Shown one piece after another: positions 40,250-50,785 of a stretch of DNA of 64,000 nt. Each line of letters starts with the position of its first letter. The stretch's first letter is position 1. Source of the DNA: Saprospiraceae bacterium (lineage in GTDB: Bacteria; Bacteroidota; Bacteroidia; Chitinophagales; Saprospiraceae); the NCBI GenBank assembly GCA_016711125.1, contig JADJTQ010000007.1, positions 248,001-312,000 on the forward strand, read 5' to 3'. The notes under the pieces are model-generated. The model did no database searches. It was not told the origin of the DNA and saw only the letters and a program-made list of their open reading frames with translations. The position numbers were made by a program, and so were the translations under genes.

Positions 40250-41728
40250 ATGTTTGGTCGGGTTTGTTTGATTTCGCTGCTCCATATTCTGCCTAGCTTT
40301 TGTTTGGCACAAGCTCTTCAATTGCATCCAGAAAATCCACATTATTTGAGTTTTAAGGGAAAACCACTTTTATTGGTGACTTCTGCCGAGCCCTACGGAG
40401 CGGTTGTTAATCAAGATTTTGACTATAAAAAGTATCTTGAAACCTTGCATGACGAGGGAATGAACTATACCCGGATATTTTCGGGTAGTTATATTGAGGT
40501 GCCCGGAAGTTTTGGAGTGGACCATTGTTCGTTAATCCCCGAGAAAGGTGCTTTTTTGGCACCATGGATGCGGGTAGCCGAAGCGGGGCTTTATGAGGGG
40601 GAGGGCAAGTTCGATTTTGCAAAGTGGAACGAAGCCTATTTCAATAGGCTCCATGATTTTATGGAAACCGCGGCATTTTATGATATTATAGTTGAAATGA
40701 CCTTTTTTTGTGCCACCTATGACGATGCCTATTGGGTGCGGCATCCTTTTAATGATCAAAATAATGTTAACGGACTATTTCCTTCTAAAAGATTGGAATT
40801 CAATACCTTGAAAAACCAGAAGGTAGTCTATTATCAAAAAGAGCTGGTCGAGAAGCTGACCATGGAGCTCAACAAATACGACAACCTATTCTTTGAGCTA
40901 AGCAACGAACCCTGGTCGGATTATCAGGAGAGGACTACGTTTTTGCACAAGACACTCATACCGGATGAAAAATCACAATGGCCACTTTGGGCCCGTACTG
41001 ACCCTCCTGAGACCTTGGTTTGGCAAAATTAACTAGCTGAGGTCTTTAGGGAAACCGAAAGCAGACTTCCCAAGAAACACTTGCTTGTTCATAATTTTAC
41101 TAATATGTTCGAATGGATTATCGAAGTGGACACTCATATCGACATTATAAATTTTCATTATGCCTGGCCAGAATCGGTAACCGCCAACTACGGGTATAAC
41201 CGCCCAATAAACTATGATGAATCTGGCTTTGCTGGCCGTGCGGATTCCACCTACCTTCGACAGGCCTGGAGTTTTATGTTGAATGGCGGTGCTATTTTTA
41301 ACAACCTTGATTATTCCTTCTATGTGGGAAAGGAAGACGGTACAGGCCCTAACAATGCTCCGGGAGGAGGAAGCGTATCTCTGAGGAAACAATTGCATTT
41401 CCTTAGGCAATTTCTGGAGAGATTTGATTATATAAACATGAAGCCCTCCTCATATTTGATGGCCCACGCTCCAGGGTTGGAATATTATTGTCTTGCCAAC
41501 TTAGGCAAGGAATATGCACTGTACTATGATGGTCGCAACCAGGGATTTGCCTGGTTGGAACTTCCAAACGGATCATATACCGTAGAAGTTTACGATCCGG
41601 ATAAAGGCATATTAGTAGAGACCTATAAGATTGACGCTGTCGGTAGAGAGACCCGGTTGCGTCTGCCAAGATTAGTTCGCACGGCAGTTTCGATTGTAAA
41701 TGATTCGCTTGCAAAGTCGAAGCATTGA
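40250..41728 (+). CDS. Secreted glycoside hydrolase-like (clan A, cellulase-type barrel), interrupted by one in-frame stop
   Basis: Begins at ATG 40250 with a signal peptide (CLISLLHILPSFCLAQ). The barrel shows GKPLLLVTSAEPYGAVV, the acid/base-type motif FFELSNEPW and a candidate nucleophile region NYDESGFAGRAD. The C-terminal ~90 residues (ALYYDGRNQGFAWLELPNG) form a beta domain like those after collagen/cellulase-type barrels. A TAA at 41030-41032 interrupts the reading frame; both sides are in the same frame (VWQN stop LAEVFRETESRL), so unlike the other breaks this is not a frameshift. It could be a base-call error or a genuine nonsense mutation. Confidence 0.72.
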
Positions 41729-41812
41729 GATAGTCGTCTTTTTAGGGTAAATAAAAGTCATCGGGTATCGCAAAGCGAGCAGTGAACCACCCCACCTAAG
41801 CTGCATATTAGA

Positions 41813-44227
41813 TCATTCATTTCTGATCACTTTTGCAGGATTTCTAAAAGCCGCTTTTGCGGTTTGGGTGCTAACCGTTATCCAGGCTATCATTAACGCA
41901 AATAATCCCGAGAATACAAAAACTGACACACCCACCGGGACTTGATAGGCGAAATCTTCCAACCATTTCTTCATAATGATCCAAGAAATAGGAGCTGCTA
42001 TAGCAAAGGCAAAAATTACTAACCAGGCAAAATCCTTGCTCAATAAAAATATCAAATTAAAGCCGGAGGCACCCAATACTTTTCGGATCCCTATTTCCTT
42101 TTTCCTTCGTTCAGCGGTAAAGGAAGCGAGACCGATGAGGCCAAGACAGGCAATAAAGATGGCCAGTCCGGAGAATACGCCGAAGATTTTGCCCTGACGT
42201 TCTTCATTGAGATACAATTGAGCAAAGTTTTCATCGACAAAAGTGTATTCGAAAGGACTCTCCGGATTAAATTGTTTCCATTTTGATTCGATGAAGCTCA
42301 AAGTGCCGGATAGATCTTGAGATTTTATCCGGATTACGTAATTCCAGGCCATATATGGGGCGATAAAATAGACGGTTGGAATAATCTCTTGCTTGAGTGA
42401 TTCAAAATGAAAATCTTTTAGAACACCGATCACTTTTCCATCTCTGTTTTCCCATTGACCATTCTCCCAATCTTTAATTTCACTACTGCCAAAGGTCTTG
42501 TCTATCGCCTCCTCATTGGTCCAGCCAATTTCTCGCACTGCAGCCTCATTTAATATAAATCCACTGGTCGCATCCGCAGGGAAATCACGACGGAAACTTC
42601 TCCCCGCAGTGAGCTCTAGTCCTATCGTCTCGATAAAATCGTAGTCGGTCCATACAGTCTGCATGCCACGCTGTTGATCTACAGGAACCCCTTCTGGCCT
42701 TGCTCTTAATGAACTGGAAAGATTTCCAGGTGGAACCCGGGACGAAGCCCCTGCATTTACAATATGTGGATTAGAAAGCAATTCGGTTCGGAGTTGATCA
42801 TAACGGCTCCGCAAATCCAAAGAAGTGCCCAAAACCAAAAGATGACTTTTGTCAAAGCCCACATTAAGATTGCGACAATAGTTAATCTGCAGGTACACAA
42901 TACCGGTGACCACAATTAGAAATATTGAAATCGCAAATTGAAAAGTGACCAAAACCTTCCTCAATGAGCTACCCTTCAAGCCTTCCGATAAATTACCTGA
43001 CAAAACATGAATCGGTGTAAATCCGGAGCAACAAGGCAGGGTAGCTACCTGCTAAAATACCGACTAAAATTGCCAGACCAACAAAACCAGCGAGGTATAA
43101 AATATTGTCAAAAATATGGAATTGAATATTTCGATCGGCCAATTCATTAAAGAATGGCAATGTCCACTTTACGATGAAGAGTGAAATAATTAGACACAAT
43201 AGGGACAGAGTTACACTTTCACTGAGAAACTGCATGATTATTTGAGATCGTTCAGCTCCCACGACTTTTCTTAGGCCAACCTCCCTGGCCCGAATCCCGG
43301 ATCTGGCAGTGGCTAAATTCATGAAATTAATACAGGCAATGATGAGTATGAAAAGTGCAATAAATGAGAATGCGAAAACGTAAATACGATCGCCTCCGGG
43401 AAAAAATCCAGACAGATCACCCGAGTCCAAATAGAGACTGCTCAGTGGATGCATTATGATTTTCGGAGAAAATGATTTCCACGATTCTAATTTTACATCG
43501 ACAAATGATTGAAGCCTTCCTTCGTAGGTTTGTGTTTGAGAATTTTTGACATCTTAACAAAGGTCCAGACATAACCTTCGCCCCAATTTTCCAAAACTAT
43601 CTTTGAAAATATTTGCGGTGCACAGTTGATCGAAACAAAAATGTCAAAATTGAATTGAGATTGTTCCGGTATTTCTTCAACAATGCCGGTGACCTTAAAA
43701 TCGGATTCCCGGATTTTTACCACTTGTCCTATCGGATCGCTATTGCCAAAATATTTTTGAGCAACTTCCTCGGTCATCACAACGGAAAAGGGATCGTTTA
43801 GTGCTGTGATCGGATCACCTTTTGTTAATGGAAAGGTGAAAGCCTGAAATACTTCAGGGTCGACAAAAGTGAGGTGATCTTCCTCATATCTTCGATCACC
43901 GATTTCGACGGTTTCACCATCCTGGGGAGCAAACCGGATAATTTGTTCAAAATCAGGAAAGTCAACTGCGAGTTCATCGGCCAACCGGTAGGGTCCGATC
44001 GCACGGGTATTGGCGGCTCCGGTCTGGGGATTGATCATCTGAATACTGAGCAGGAAGAGCTCTTCCCGGTTTTCATGAAACCGGTCATAGCTCAGCTCAG
44101 ATTTTACATAAAGTAGAATGAGGATTACACAAGCCAGGCCTATCGCCAATCCCAGTATGTTTATAATCGAATAACCCTTGTATCTCCAAAGGTTTCTAAA
44201 TGAGGTTAATAAGTAATTTTTAAGCAT
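41813..44227 (-). CDS. MacB/FtsX-type ABC transporter permease
   Basis: About 800 residues with the duplicated layout of Bacteroidota FtsX permeases: an N-terminal helix (YSIINILGLAIGLACVILILL), a periplasmic MacB-like domain (FVDPEVFQAFTFPLTKGDP, PIGQVVKIRESDFKVTGI), three FtsX helices (FIALFILIIACINFMNLA, ARSGIRAREVGLRKVVGAER), then a second copy (FQFAISIFLIVV; AIFIACLGLIGLASFTAER). Breaks lie at the T5 run 43543-43547 (missing base, KMSKNSQTQTYEGRLQSF) and near 43027 (YPALLSGFTPIHVLSG). Such permeases work with an ATPase, absent here, in lipoprotein or small-molecule efflux. Confidence 0.87.
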
Positions 44228-44594
44228 AGAGCATTTCCGTTAGTGCTTTACTATTTATCAGGGACGGATCGTTAGCCCAGATAGTTGCATGAAAGCATGG
44301 TAAATTGCCAAAGAATGATCTATGGATTCTAAAATGTGATATTTGGTGTTAATGACAAAGCACATTTTTGAAATTAAGAGTAGCATGGTAAGGATTGAAT
44401 ATTAGAGTTAGCGAGGCGAGGATCACTAAATCTACTTGACGATGAATGCTCAGCACCGAGCTCTACGCGAAATATCAGGACCTTGTACTTGCGATGAATG
44501 TGAGCAATGGGCCATGACGAGTAATGTTAGCGCAAAACTAAAAGGAAACTTTTGCAACCGGTTGCTGGAAGAATGGAATTCGTTTAGATTAGCG
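44228..44594. other. Intergenic region without recognisable feature
   Basis: About 370 nt upstream of the permease gene. No ORF with coding character, no consensus promoter and no strong hairpin were seen. It must contain the permease promoter. Confidence 0.35.
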
Positions 44595-45143
44595 CTACAA
44601 GATCTGGGTGCTTGAATTCAAGATTAATTCCATCGGTGTCCAGGTGCATCTTACAACTTGATCATAGTTTCCGGCTGGATTTTTGTGCTGAAAAGCCTCG
44701 GATATTTGCGCTCCTAATTTGGAATAGAATGTTTTAGCCGCACTATTCTTAACGAGAACAAATAAATAGATCTGGCTTTCCTCCCGATTCTGCAAGACCC
44801 ATTTGGCACTCAATTTTAGCAGGTGCTTTCCAATACCCTGGTTCTGATATTCTTGCAAAACATGCAGATTATCAACCAAGGCACCATAGACAGAATCCTC
44901 GTCGAGTAGGGTGCAGGCAAATCCGATAATTTTTTCGCTTTGATCAATGGCTTTGATGATTAATCGACGTTCATTCGGAGATTCAAACCTTTTTTGCCAG
45001 GTTTCAAGTCTTTCAGGAAGGACATTTTTGTCTAAATACTCATCCGGGTAAATGCCCCGGTAGTGCCGTTGCCAGCTGAGGGCATGCAGTTGGCCAATAG
45101 CTTCCGCATCCTTTTCATCCGCTAGTTTATATTTGTAAGGCAT
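44595..45143 (-). CDS. GNAT family N-acetyltransferase
   Basis: 182 residues starting MPYKYKLADEKDAEAIGQLH. The acetyl-CoA pyrophosphate loop is visible as VLQEYQNQGIGKHLLKLSA, followed by QIYLFVLVKNSAAKTFYSKLGA, the usual motif B with the conserved Tyr. It is a general GNAT acting on an unknown amine. It stands alone between two gene-poor gaps. Confidence 0.88.
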   Translation of the reverse strand: MPYKYKLADEKDAEAIGQLHALSWQRHYRGIYPDEYLDKNVLPERLETWQKRFESPNERRLIIKAIDQSEKIIGFACTLLDEDSVYGALVDNLHVLQEYQNQGIGKHLLKLSAKWVLQNREESQIYLFVLVKNSAAKTFYSKLGAQISEAFQHKNPAGNYDQVVRCTWTPMELILNSSTQIL

Positions 45144-45829
45144 CGATTTTTTTATTGATCAATTCAAGTTGTTTTTCAGATTCTATCGTTAAAAAAGTTT
45201 TGTCTTCTTAATAATTTCTTTGCGCCATCACGTTTGTTTAAAAAGGAAACTTCCGATTTATCTCGATACCAACATTCAGAGAGGGCTCCTGTCAATCATT
45301 TAGTTTGACAAAATATAGTTTTTCTTTGAGTAATAGAGATCTGCGCGGTGTCATTATTGTCAAATTTTCATTGTCAACCGCCGTCTCTCAAGTATTCCCC
45401 AAAGTCGTATTTCTTTTCGACAAAATACGGTGGCACCAATTAGGTTGCGTGATTGCTAAGTAATATTATTACTGTAGACTTGCCGATGCGAAATCTATTA
45501 AATCGGATGTTGGCTGTTTGTCAATATCCCTGTATATGCGTATTGCAAAGCCTGCTACTTTGGTATACCCAATTTAAATTAATTAACTACATCTTACTCG
45601 ATTATAAACGGATGATAGTCTGCGTATACCTTTGCAATCAGCCGTAGACCAACAACTTGTGCAGATGTTGGCCTTGCTTTGAGTTGGGGTAGAATATGGT
45701 TGGTGATGATGCTAACCGCCACCTATGTAAAAGCGAAGACGCCAATCGATCGATCATGAGAAATTTGCCTTTTGCTCGAAAGACCACCAGATTTGGTCGA
45801 AAACAGTCAAGTGCATTCCACAATCAAGA
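45144..45829. other. Gene-poor region
   Basis: About 690 nt containing only short overlapping ORFs (up to ~64 codons) with no recognisable domains. A hydrophobic plus-strand ORF at 45453-45647 has no identifiable start context. No terminator, RNA gene or repeat is convincing. It may be eroded DNA. Confidence 0.4.
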
Positions 45830-46420
45830 TCAGTAAATCTGGCTAATTGGAATTTCAACTTCACCCAGGTCTAACATGGCATTGATCAAAGAGACTGTTT
45901 CGAATTGTTTTATGTCTGATAATTTTATCTCGACTGTTTCTATGATCCCGGCATCAATTAATTTTTGTCTTTTAGTACCAGGTAAGATGGGATGCAGAGG
46001 TGTATACCAGATGCCACTGGAGTAAAATGCGAGATTGGCGTACGATGAGTCGGTTACGCATCCATTTTTTAGAATAATGATATCATTGTGCTCCTGACGA
46101 CATTCGAACAGTTGGTCAATTACTCTTCGGTCCACATATTTATGACTATAATTTAAATGAGGACCATCGACGATTTTCAAAGATTTTATTGGCCGGATAT
46201 GATAGGTTGCCAGCGAGATTTTCTCCGAGTTTTCATCGTATATGAGCCTGCATTTATAGATACCTGGTAAATTCTTTTTTACGGGTAGGATCAGATCCAG
46301 ATCTAAGAGGTTCCTCTCCGGAAAATGAACCAAAATTGATTGGTTTACCCGGGCCTGGTGATTGGACAAATTCTGGGGAATTCCATCTACATATTTAATG
46401 CTTTCAAGCAATTGGCACAT
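45830..46420 (-). CDS. pabC: 4-amino-4-deoxychorismate lyase-like class IV aminotransferase
   Basis: About 196 residues from ATG 46420 (MCQLLESIKYVDGIPQNLSN). Class IV features include the N-terminal E(S)I...DG...N segment, the PLP lysine region in YHIRPIKSLKIVDGP, and ILKNGCVTDSSYANLAFY with PLHPILPGTKR. PabC eliminates pyruvate from aminodeoxychorismate to give p-aminobenzoate for folate. It overlaps the pabB 3' end by 17 nt, which fixes the role. An upstream in-frame start exists but lies deeper in pabB. Confidence 0.85.
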   Translation of the reverse strand: MCQLLESIKYVDGIPQNLSNHQARVNQSILVHFPERNLLDLDLILPVKKNLPGIYKCRLIYDENSEKISLATYHIRPIKSLKIVDGPHLNYSHKYVDRRVIDQLFECRQEHNDIIILKNGCVTDSSYANLAFYSSGIWYTPLHPILPGTKRQKLIDAGIIETVEIKLSDIKQFETVSLINAMLDLGEVEIPISQIY

Positions 46421-47348
46421 AAATCTTATCCATATACTCCTGGTACTCCAGTAGTGGATTACTAAAATTGGTGATGCCCCCACCGCTCTTAAAAAATAAT
46501 TGATTATCTCTCTGCTCTATAAAACGGATCATGACTCCACTATCGAGGTTACAACCATCGAAATAACCACAAATGCCAGAGTAAAATCCCCGCCTATGAG
46601 ATTCAACTTGTTGTATGATTTTTAGGGTTTTATTTTTAGGTGCTCCCGAGATGGATCCCGCTGGCAAAAGACTAAAAATAATATCACCAACTCGAGACTG
46701 ATAATCTATTGGTAGATCACCACAGATTTCAGAGCTTACTTGCAATAGAGTTTTATTATGGGTAAAAATGGTGTCGATGTATCGGTATCTCTCAACAACT
46801 ACATTTTTGGCCACCATTGATAGGTCGTTTCGAATAAGATCAACAATGGTGGCATGCTCAGCAGTTTCCTTTGCGTCGGACAAAATCTTTTCAGTGGCTT
46901 GTTTGATGCTTGCATCAATTGTTCCCTTCATTGGGAAAGAGGATATTTTACCGCTTTCAATTCTGACAAATGTTTCAGGAGAAAAAACTAAAAATTGACC
47001 GTCAACCATAAGTTTATATTTGGCTGGGGAACTGTGAAAGAGGCTTCGAAGATTCTGGGAAGAATAAATTGGTGTCTCAAAGGTTAAATTAACTAAATAG
47101 GAATTTCCCTGTTGAATTTGCTGTTTCACATTTTCGAAAGCTTTGAGATAGTCATCAAAAGAAATAGGGTAGCTCTCAAAGACTGGTGAATCTCGTTTCA
47201 GTGAAGGCTCGTGACCATTTCTAAAACCATTGATATCAAAAAGTACTTGTCTAGAGTCAAGCTGAGTATGATGGCAAACCAAACAATGCTCTTTTTGAAA
47301 ATCAATGACAAATATAAAAGGATGGCTGGCAGCTCCATATTGATTCAT
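46404..47348 (-). CDS. pabB: Aminodeoxychorismate synthase component I
   Basis: 314 residues of the short PabB type. Chorismate-binding enzyme motifs: SFDDYLKAFENVKQQIQQGN, FSPETFVRIESGKI, FPMKGTIDASI, ATIVDLIRNDLSMVA, SLLPAGSISGAPKNKTLKII and RRGFYSGICGYFDG. It aminates chorismate in p-aminobenzoate synthesis with glutaminase PabA, which is not in the window. The lysine of FPMKGTID is typical of PabB rather than anthranilate synthase. pabC overlaps its end, so the two are translated together. Confidence 0.92.
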   Translation of the reverse strand: MNQYGAASHPFIFVIDFQKEHCLVCHHTQLDSRQVLFDINGFRNGHEPSLKRDSPVFESYPISFDDYLKAFENVKQQIQQGNSYLVNLTFETPIYSSQNLRSLFHSSPAKYKLMVDGQFLVFSPETFVRIESGKISSFPMKGTIDASIKQATEKILSDAKETAEHATIVDLIRNDLSMVAKNVVVERYRYIDTIFTHNKTLLQVSSEICGDLPIDYQSRVGDIIFSLLPAGSISGAPKNKTLKIIQQVESHRRGFYSGICGYFDGCNLDSGVMIRFIEQRDNQLFFKSGGGITNFSNPLLEYQEYMDKIYVPIA

Positions 47349-47658
47349 GAGCTTTCTTGCTTGCTCCTCACCAGTAAAGGGTATGAGAGAGGCTTGTAAG
47401 TTCGGTTTTAATAGTGCGCTATTCAGTTGCTATGGATTTTTTCGATGGACCTTAATTGGCTTATGATAGTGAATGCCGGAATTAATATTGTTTAAGAGTA
47501 ATGGCTCGTTTGAATCTAAAATCGGCTAGAACCAGAATCAAAGTATGTTGATCGATAATCTAAAGTTTAAAATTTTCTAAACGTATACCCACCCACAAAA
47601 GTTCTCATTGCGCATTCCAGGCATTCATCATGTTTGTTTCTGATTCCTTCTACCTTTT
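47349..47658. other. Intergenic region upstream of pabB
   Basis: About 310 AT-rich nt between the pabB start and the 3' end of the small lipoprotein gene, both on the minus strand. It should carry the pabBC promoter, but I see no exact consensus box. No other feature is supported. Confidence 0.35.
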
Positions 47659-48035
47659 TCAATCCTTTGTAAACTCACTGTAAATGATACTATCTTGATA
47701 TTCAAGCTTTCGAATATGCCGCGTGCGACTCAAAGGATCGAGGGGCGTCCAATAGCGAGGTACTTGATTACAACCGTTGAACCAATCAGCTGAGCTTTAA
47801 ATTGAGCAAGGTCCAGGCCACTTTCCAACCCGCGATTGATGTAGTATTTTCTGGGATTGTCGGCGAGGTTAAACATAATATCATTCTTACCTCTAATCTC
47901 GATATGGGTGATAACCCCCTCATCAATAAGGCAGTCTTTTTCCTTGGGCCTAGGTACTGGTGAGCACGCTCTCGTTGAAAGAAAAAGGAGTACTGCAAGA
48001 CCTAGTAATACAAACCAACGGCTATTTTTCAGCAT
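47659..48035 (-). CDS. Small lipoprotein-like protein of unknown function
   Basis: N-terminal export signal (WFVLLGLAVLLFLSTRAC) with a possible lipobox Cys, then a compact domain: VITHIEIRGKNDIMF, RKYYINRGLESGLDLAQFKA and QLIGSTVVIKY. One base missing from the GG at 47759-47760 truncates the reading. Adding it extends the protein with PRYWTPLDPLSRTRHIRKLE and QDSIIYSEFTKD to a stop at 47659, about 125 residues. The extension keeps a coding pattern, so I treat it as one real gene. No characterised family recognised. Confidence 0.68.
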
Positions 48036-48049
48036 ATCAAAGTACTCAA

Positions 48050-48848
48050 ATGTCTTTTAGCGTATCATCTGGCCTTCAAAAATACGGGATTCGTACCAAT
48101 ATTGTAAGCGTTAGACGAAGGAATGAAAAGGTTCTGTCAGATGTTGGTCTGAACGATAAAAATCCATTGACGCTCTGGAAGCCACACCTAATTTCAGATC
48201 TGATCGCAGAAGATCAATATGCGACCATGATCACCGCAGCTCAAGGACGAGTCGACCCAAACAACCTGAATTATCATTTAGAGGAAGCAAACATCGGTGT
48301 ACTATAAAACACTGAGACTTTGAGAGGCTGGATCTAGTGGCTAACTTGAGATCCAGGTACTTCAGGTACTTCATTCGCTGAGAATTAGAGCTGGTAAATG
48401 TCACTTTGGCCAAATCTTACCCGAACAAAGCCTATATAAAGGCTGAGAAATTTGGTCTCGATGAGCTGTTGACAAAAAACTTTGATCTCAAGGCTTTATG
48501 TCAGGGCGGGAAGCGAATTACCGTGGGCTCTTCACTACTTCCTGAGAAAAAGTGTCTTTTGGAAAGAAGGTGGCAATTAATTTATCAAAGGAAAATGTTT
48601 GCTTACGAACAAAGGATCTCGTTCCCAGTGCGATTTAACCAAGTCTGCAAATGGCTGATCTGGATTTCGACAAGGCTATGGCGGAAAGGGCTGACTGCCC
48701 ATGGTTTTTTCAAAAGGAACCGGAGAAGATCACTTCTCCATTCTGCGATCCCGCCAGGCTGATTACTTTTCATATTGGTATGAAAGAGTTACAAGAGATC
48801 GAGTATCCAGCCCTTGTTGACTTAAATTTTTCCAGCACATATCATTAA
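48050..48848 (+). pseudogene. Broken ORF series, unrecognised
   Basis: Three plus-strand fragments in different frames have coding-like composition: 48050-48307 (GLQKYGIRTNIVSV, LWKPHLISDLIAEDQYATMI), ~48400-48600 (AKSYPNKAYIKAEKFGLDEL) and 48651-48848 (MADLDFDKAMAERADCPWFF). They could be one gene damaged by several indels and a stop. The 48308-48400 stretch does not read through in any frame. I recognise no domain. Either an eroded gene or a locally error-rich assembly. Confidence 0.35.
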
Positions 48849-48921
48849 AATCAATGATCTTCATCAAGTCGTAATCATCTTGCGTCACTCTCCTAACTTT
48901 TCCATACAAGTCAGCTTCATC

Positions 48922-49581
48922 ATGAAAAAAGTACCGAGCTATACCAGCCGATTAAGAAAAAACATAGTCACTGTTCCTGAGATCATTGACAACTGTACCG
49001 GTATCCGGGTTTTTGGTCAATTATTAAAATCATTTTTGTTTAGTACTGACGTGGCCATCATACGGAATACCAATGCCAGTGCTATTATTGCTGTCTATCC
49101 GTTTACTCCGCAACCATTAATCTCGCATTCTCTGATTTTGGCGGCGGATAAGCCCATATTTTGTGGTGTCGGTGGCGGAATTACAACCGGCGACCGCTCG
49201 ATTGAACTTGCTATTGATGCTGAATTTCAGGGGGCGTTAGGAGTCGTACTCAATAAACCGACACCCAATAAACTGATTGAGCGATTAAAAGCTAAGATCG
49301 ATATACCTGTCGTCATTACCATCGTTTCGGAAAGGGATGATATCAAGGGTAGAATCAATGCCGGGGTCGATATCCTGAATGTGTCTGGTGCGGATAAAAC
49401 GGCCGACATTGTCAAAAGGATAAGGGATCTGGACAGTAATATTGCAATCATTGCTACCGGAGGCAAAATGGACGAAACGATTCAATTGGCCATTGATTCA
49501 GGAGCTAACGCAATTTCCTATACTCCGCCAAGCACAGCGGAATTGTTTAAGGCTATTATGACTAAATTTAGAAACGAATAA
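48922..49581 (+). CDS. TIM-barrel protein of unknown function (phosphate-binding barrel type)
   Basis: About 219 residues from ATG 48922 (MKKVPSYTSRLRKNIVTVPE); an upstream in-frame start adds 14 unlikely residues. The barrel pattern is clear: DVAIIRNTNASAIIAVYPFT, KPIFCGVGGGITTG, VVLNKPTPNKLIERLKAKID, IPVVITIVSERDD, VDILNVSGADKT, NIAIIATGGKMDET and a C-terminal ANAISYTPPSTAELFK. The two glycine-rich ends of strands (GVGGGIT, ATGG) are typical phosphate-binding sites. Relatives are usually annotated only as hydrolase; I cannot assign a reaction. Confidence 0.72.
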   Translation: MKKVPSYTSRLRKNIVTVPEIIDNCTGIRVFGQLLKSFLFSTDVAIIRNTNASAIIAVYPFTPQPLISHSLILAADKPIFCGVGGGITTGDRSIELAIDAEFQGALGVVLNKPTPNKLIERLKAKIDIPVVITIVSERDDIKGRINAGVDILNVSGADKTADIVKRIRDLDSNIAIIATGGKMDETIQLAIDSGANAISYTPPSTAELFKAIMTKFRNE

Positions 49582-49891
49582 TGGTTGTTTTCCCTCGGGC
49601 TTTTCCGACATCGGATTGATGGCTCAATGAGAGTAGAGATTTAAGCCTTTTTTTCTACTGAGGAGGTTCTCCGATTTTACTAGAAGTATTAAATGGAAAG
49701 CTGCGGGTTGGATGAGGATTTACATCAGATCTTAAGTCCCTGCTATTCGACCGGTATCAAAGAAACTCAGCTTGAAAGCAATTTTCGCTTTTTTTCCGAA
49801 TGCCTCCGGAGGAAATTTTCGAATAGAAGACAAAGAGATAGACGATGAATGGCACATCAGTATCAATTAGTGAAAATAAACTAAACTATCA
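49582..49891. other. Region upstream of the RAYT transposase
   Basis: 310 nt with a perfect 10-bp palindrome CCTCCGGAGG (49803-49812) and a dispersed inverted repeat CTATTCG/CGAATAG (49743 and 49819). Palindromes near RAYT genes can be REP-type substrates; whether these are is not shown. No gene seen. Confidence 0.4.
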
Positions 49892-50468
49892 ATGTATTTC
49901 GAAATTGGAGATACCTATCACATCTATAATCAAGGCAATAATAGGAGGCAGATATTTTTTGGAGATGATAATTATGGTTTCTTCTTTAAGAAAATGGTAT
50001 ATCATATTAAACCATACGGTGATTTTGTCCGCTATTGCCTCATGCCGAATCATTTTCACTGGTTATTTCAAGTTCATCGATTAGAATGTCCACCAAGAAA
50101 ATTCTTGTCAAATTCGAAAAATTCAGAGAAAGATCCTATTAAATGATAGCATAGGTATTGCTCGAAGATCGTACAGCCGGGCTATTAATAAACGGCATGG
50201 CTGGTCTGGATCACTTTTTAGAGAGGAGACGAAAGCAAAAACAGATTTTATCAGTGAGTTCATTACTGCTGATTCAAAGCAATGGAGTAAACCAGATTAT
50301 ATTTTTGATTGCTTTAAATATATTTATAATGATCCAATTCCGAAATTAGCAAAACGACCTGAAAATTATAAATATAGTTCAGACAGAGAATATGCAGGCT
50401 TGACCGATATCCCTATTTGCAATTTAGATTTAGGAAGACCCCTCTGGAAAACCTCAAAGGCCGACTGA
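49892..50468 (+). mobile_element. REP-associated tyrosine transposase (RAYT, IS200-like Y1 family)
   Basis: The first ~75 residues show IGDTYHIYNQGNNRRQIFF and the HUH motif LMPNHFHWLFQV of Y1 transposases. After dropping one A from the A5 run at 50117-50121 the frame continues QRKILLNDSIGIARRSYSRA, then GWSGSLFREETKAK, DCFKYIYNDP and a stop at 50466-50468, about 192 residues. RAYTs act on REP palindromes and are usually single-copy and domesticated. No terminal inverted repeats of an insertion sequence are evident. Confidence 0.82.
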
Positions 50469-50785
50469 GCGATTTCTTCACAGGGTGATTGAGCGAAAAG
50501 CAGGAGTCTGGCGAGTGACCCCGAATCCTTTATTCAGCGGGTGACTAAGCTATGCTGCCGAGGCCTAACTCATTCACCCCCTGAAAAAGCGAGGCTGATG
50601 AGGTTGGTCGCATTTGAGGCTATTATATTAAATCAAGGGGCTCTGAGACTTAATTTATTTGATGTAGAAAACTCCAGGATAGATTCCAGGTTACTTTTGT
50701 GGTTGCAAATATTGATTAAAGCATATAGGATGCATTGAGGGAAAATGTACTTTTAGAGCATTCTAAACTAATAAAGTGGCAAAAC
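50469..50785. repeat. Imperfect direct repeats downstream of the RAYT gene
   Basis: Right after the transposase stop are several related words: GACTGAGCGA (50463), GGGTGATTGAGCG (50485), GCGAGTGACCCC (50511) and GCGGGTGACTAAGC (50538). They may be remnants of REP-like units. The rest of the gap up to the next gene contains nothing else I can support. Confidence 0.35.

Noticed and set aside
45453..45647. Hydrophobic 64-codon ORF
   Set aside because: No promoter, no recognisable domain and poor coding character; left as part of a gene-poor gap.
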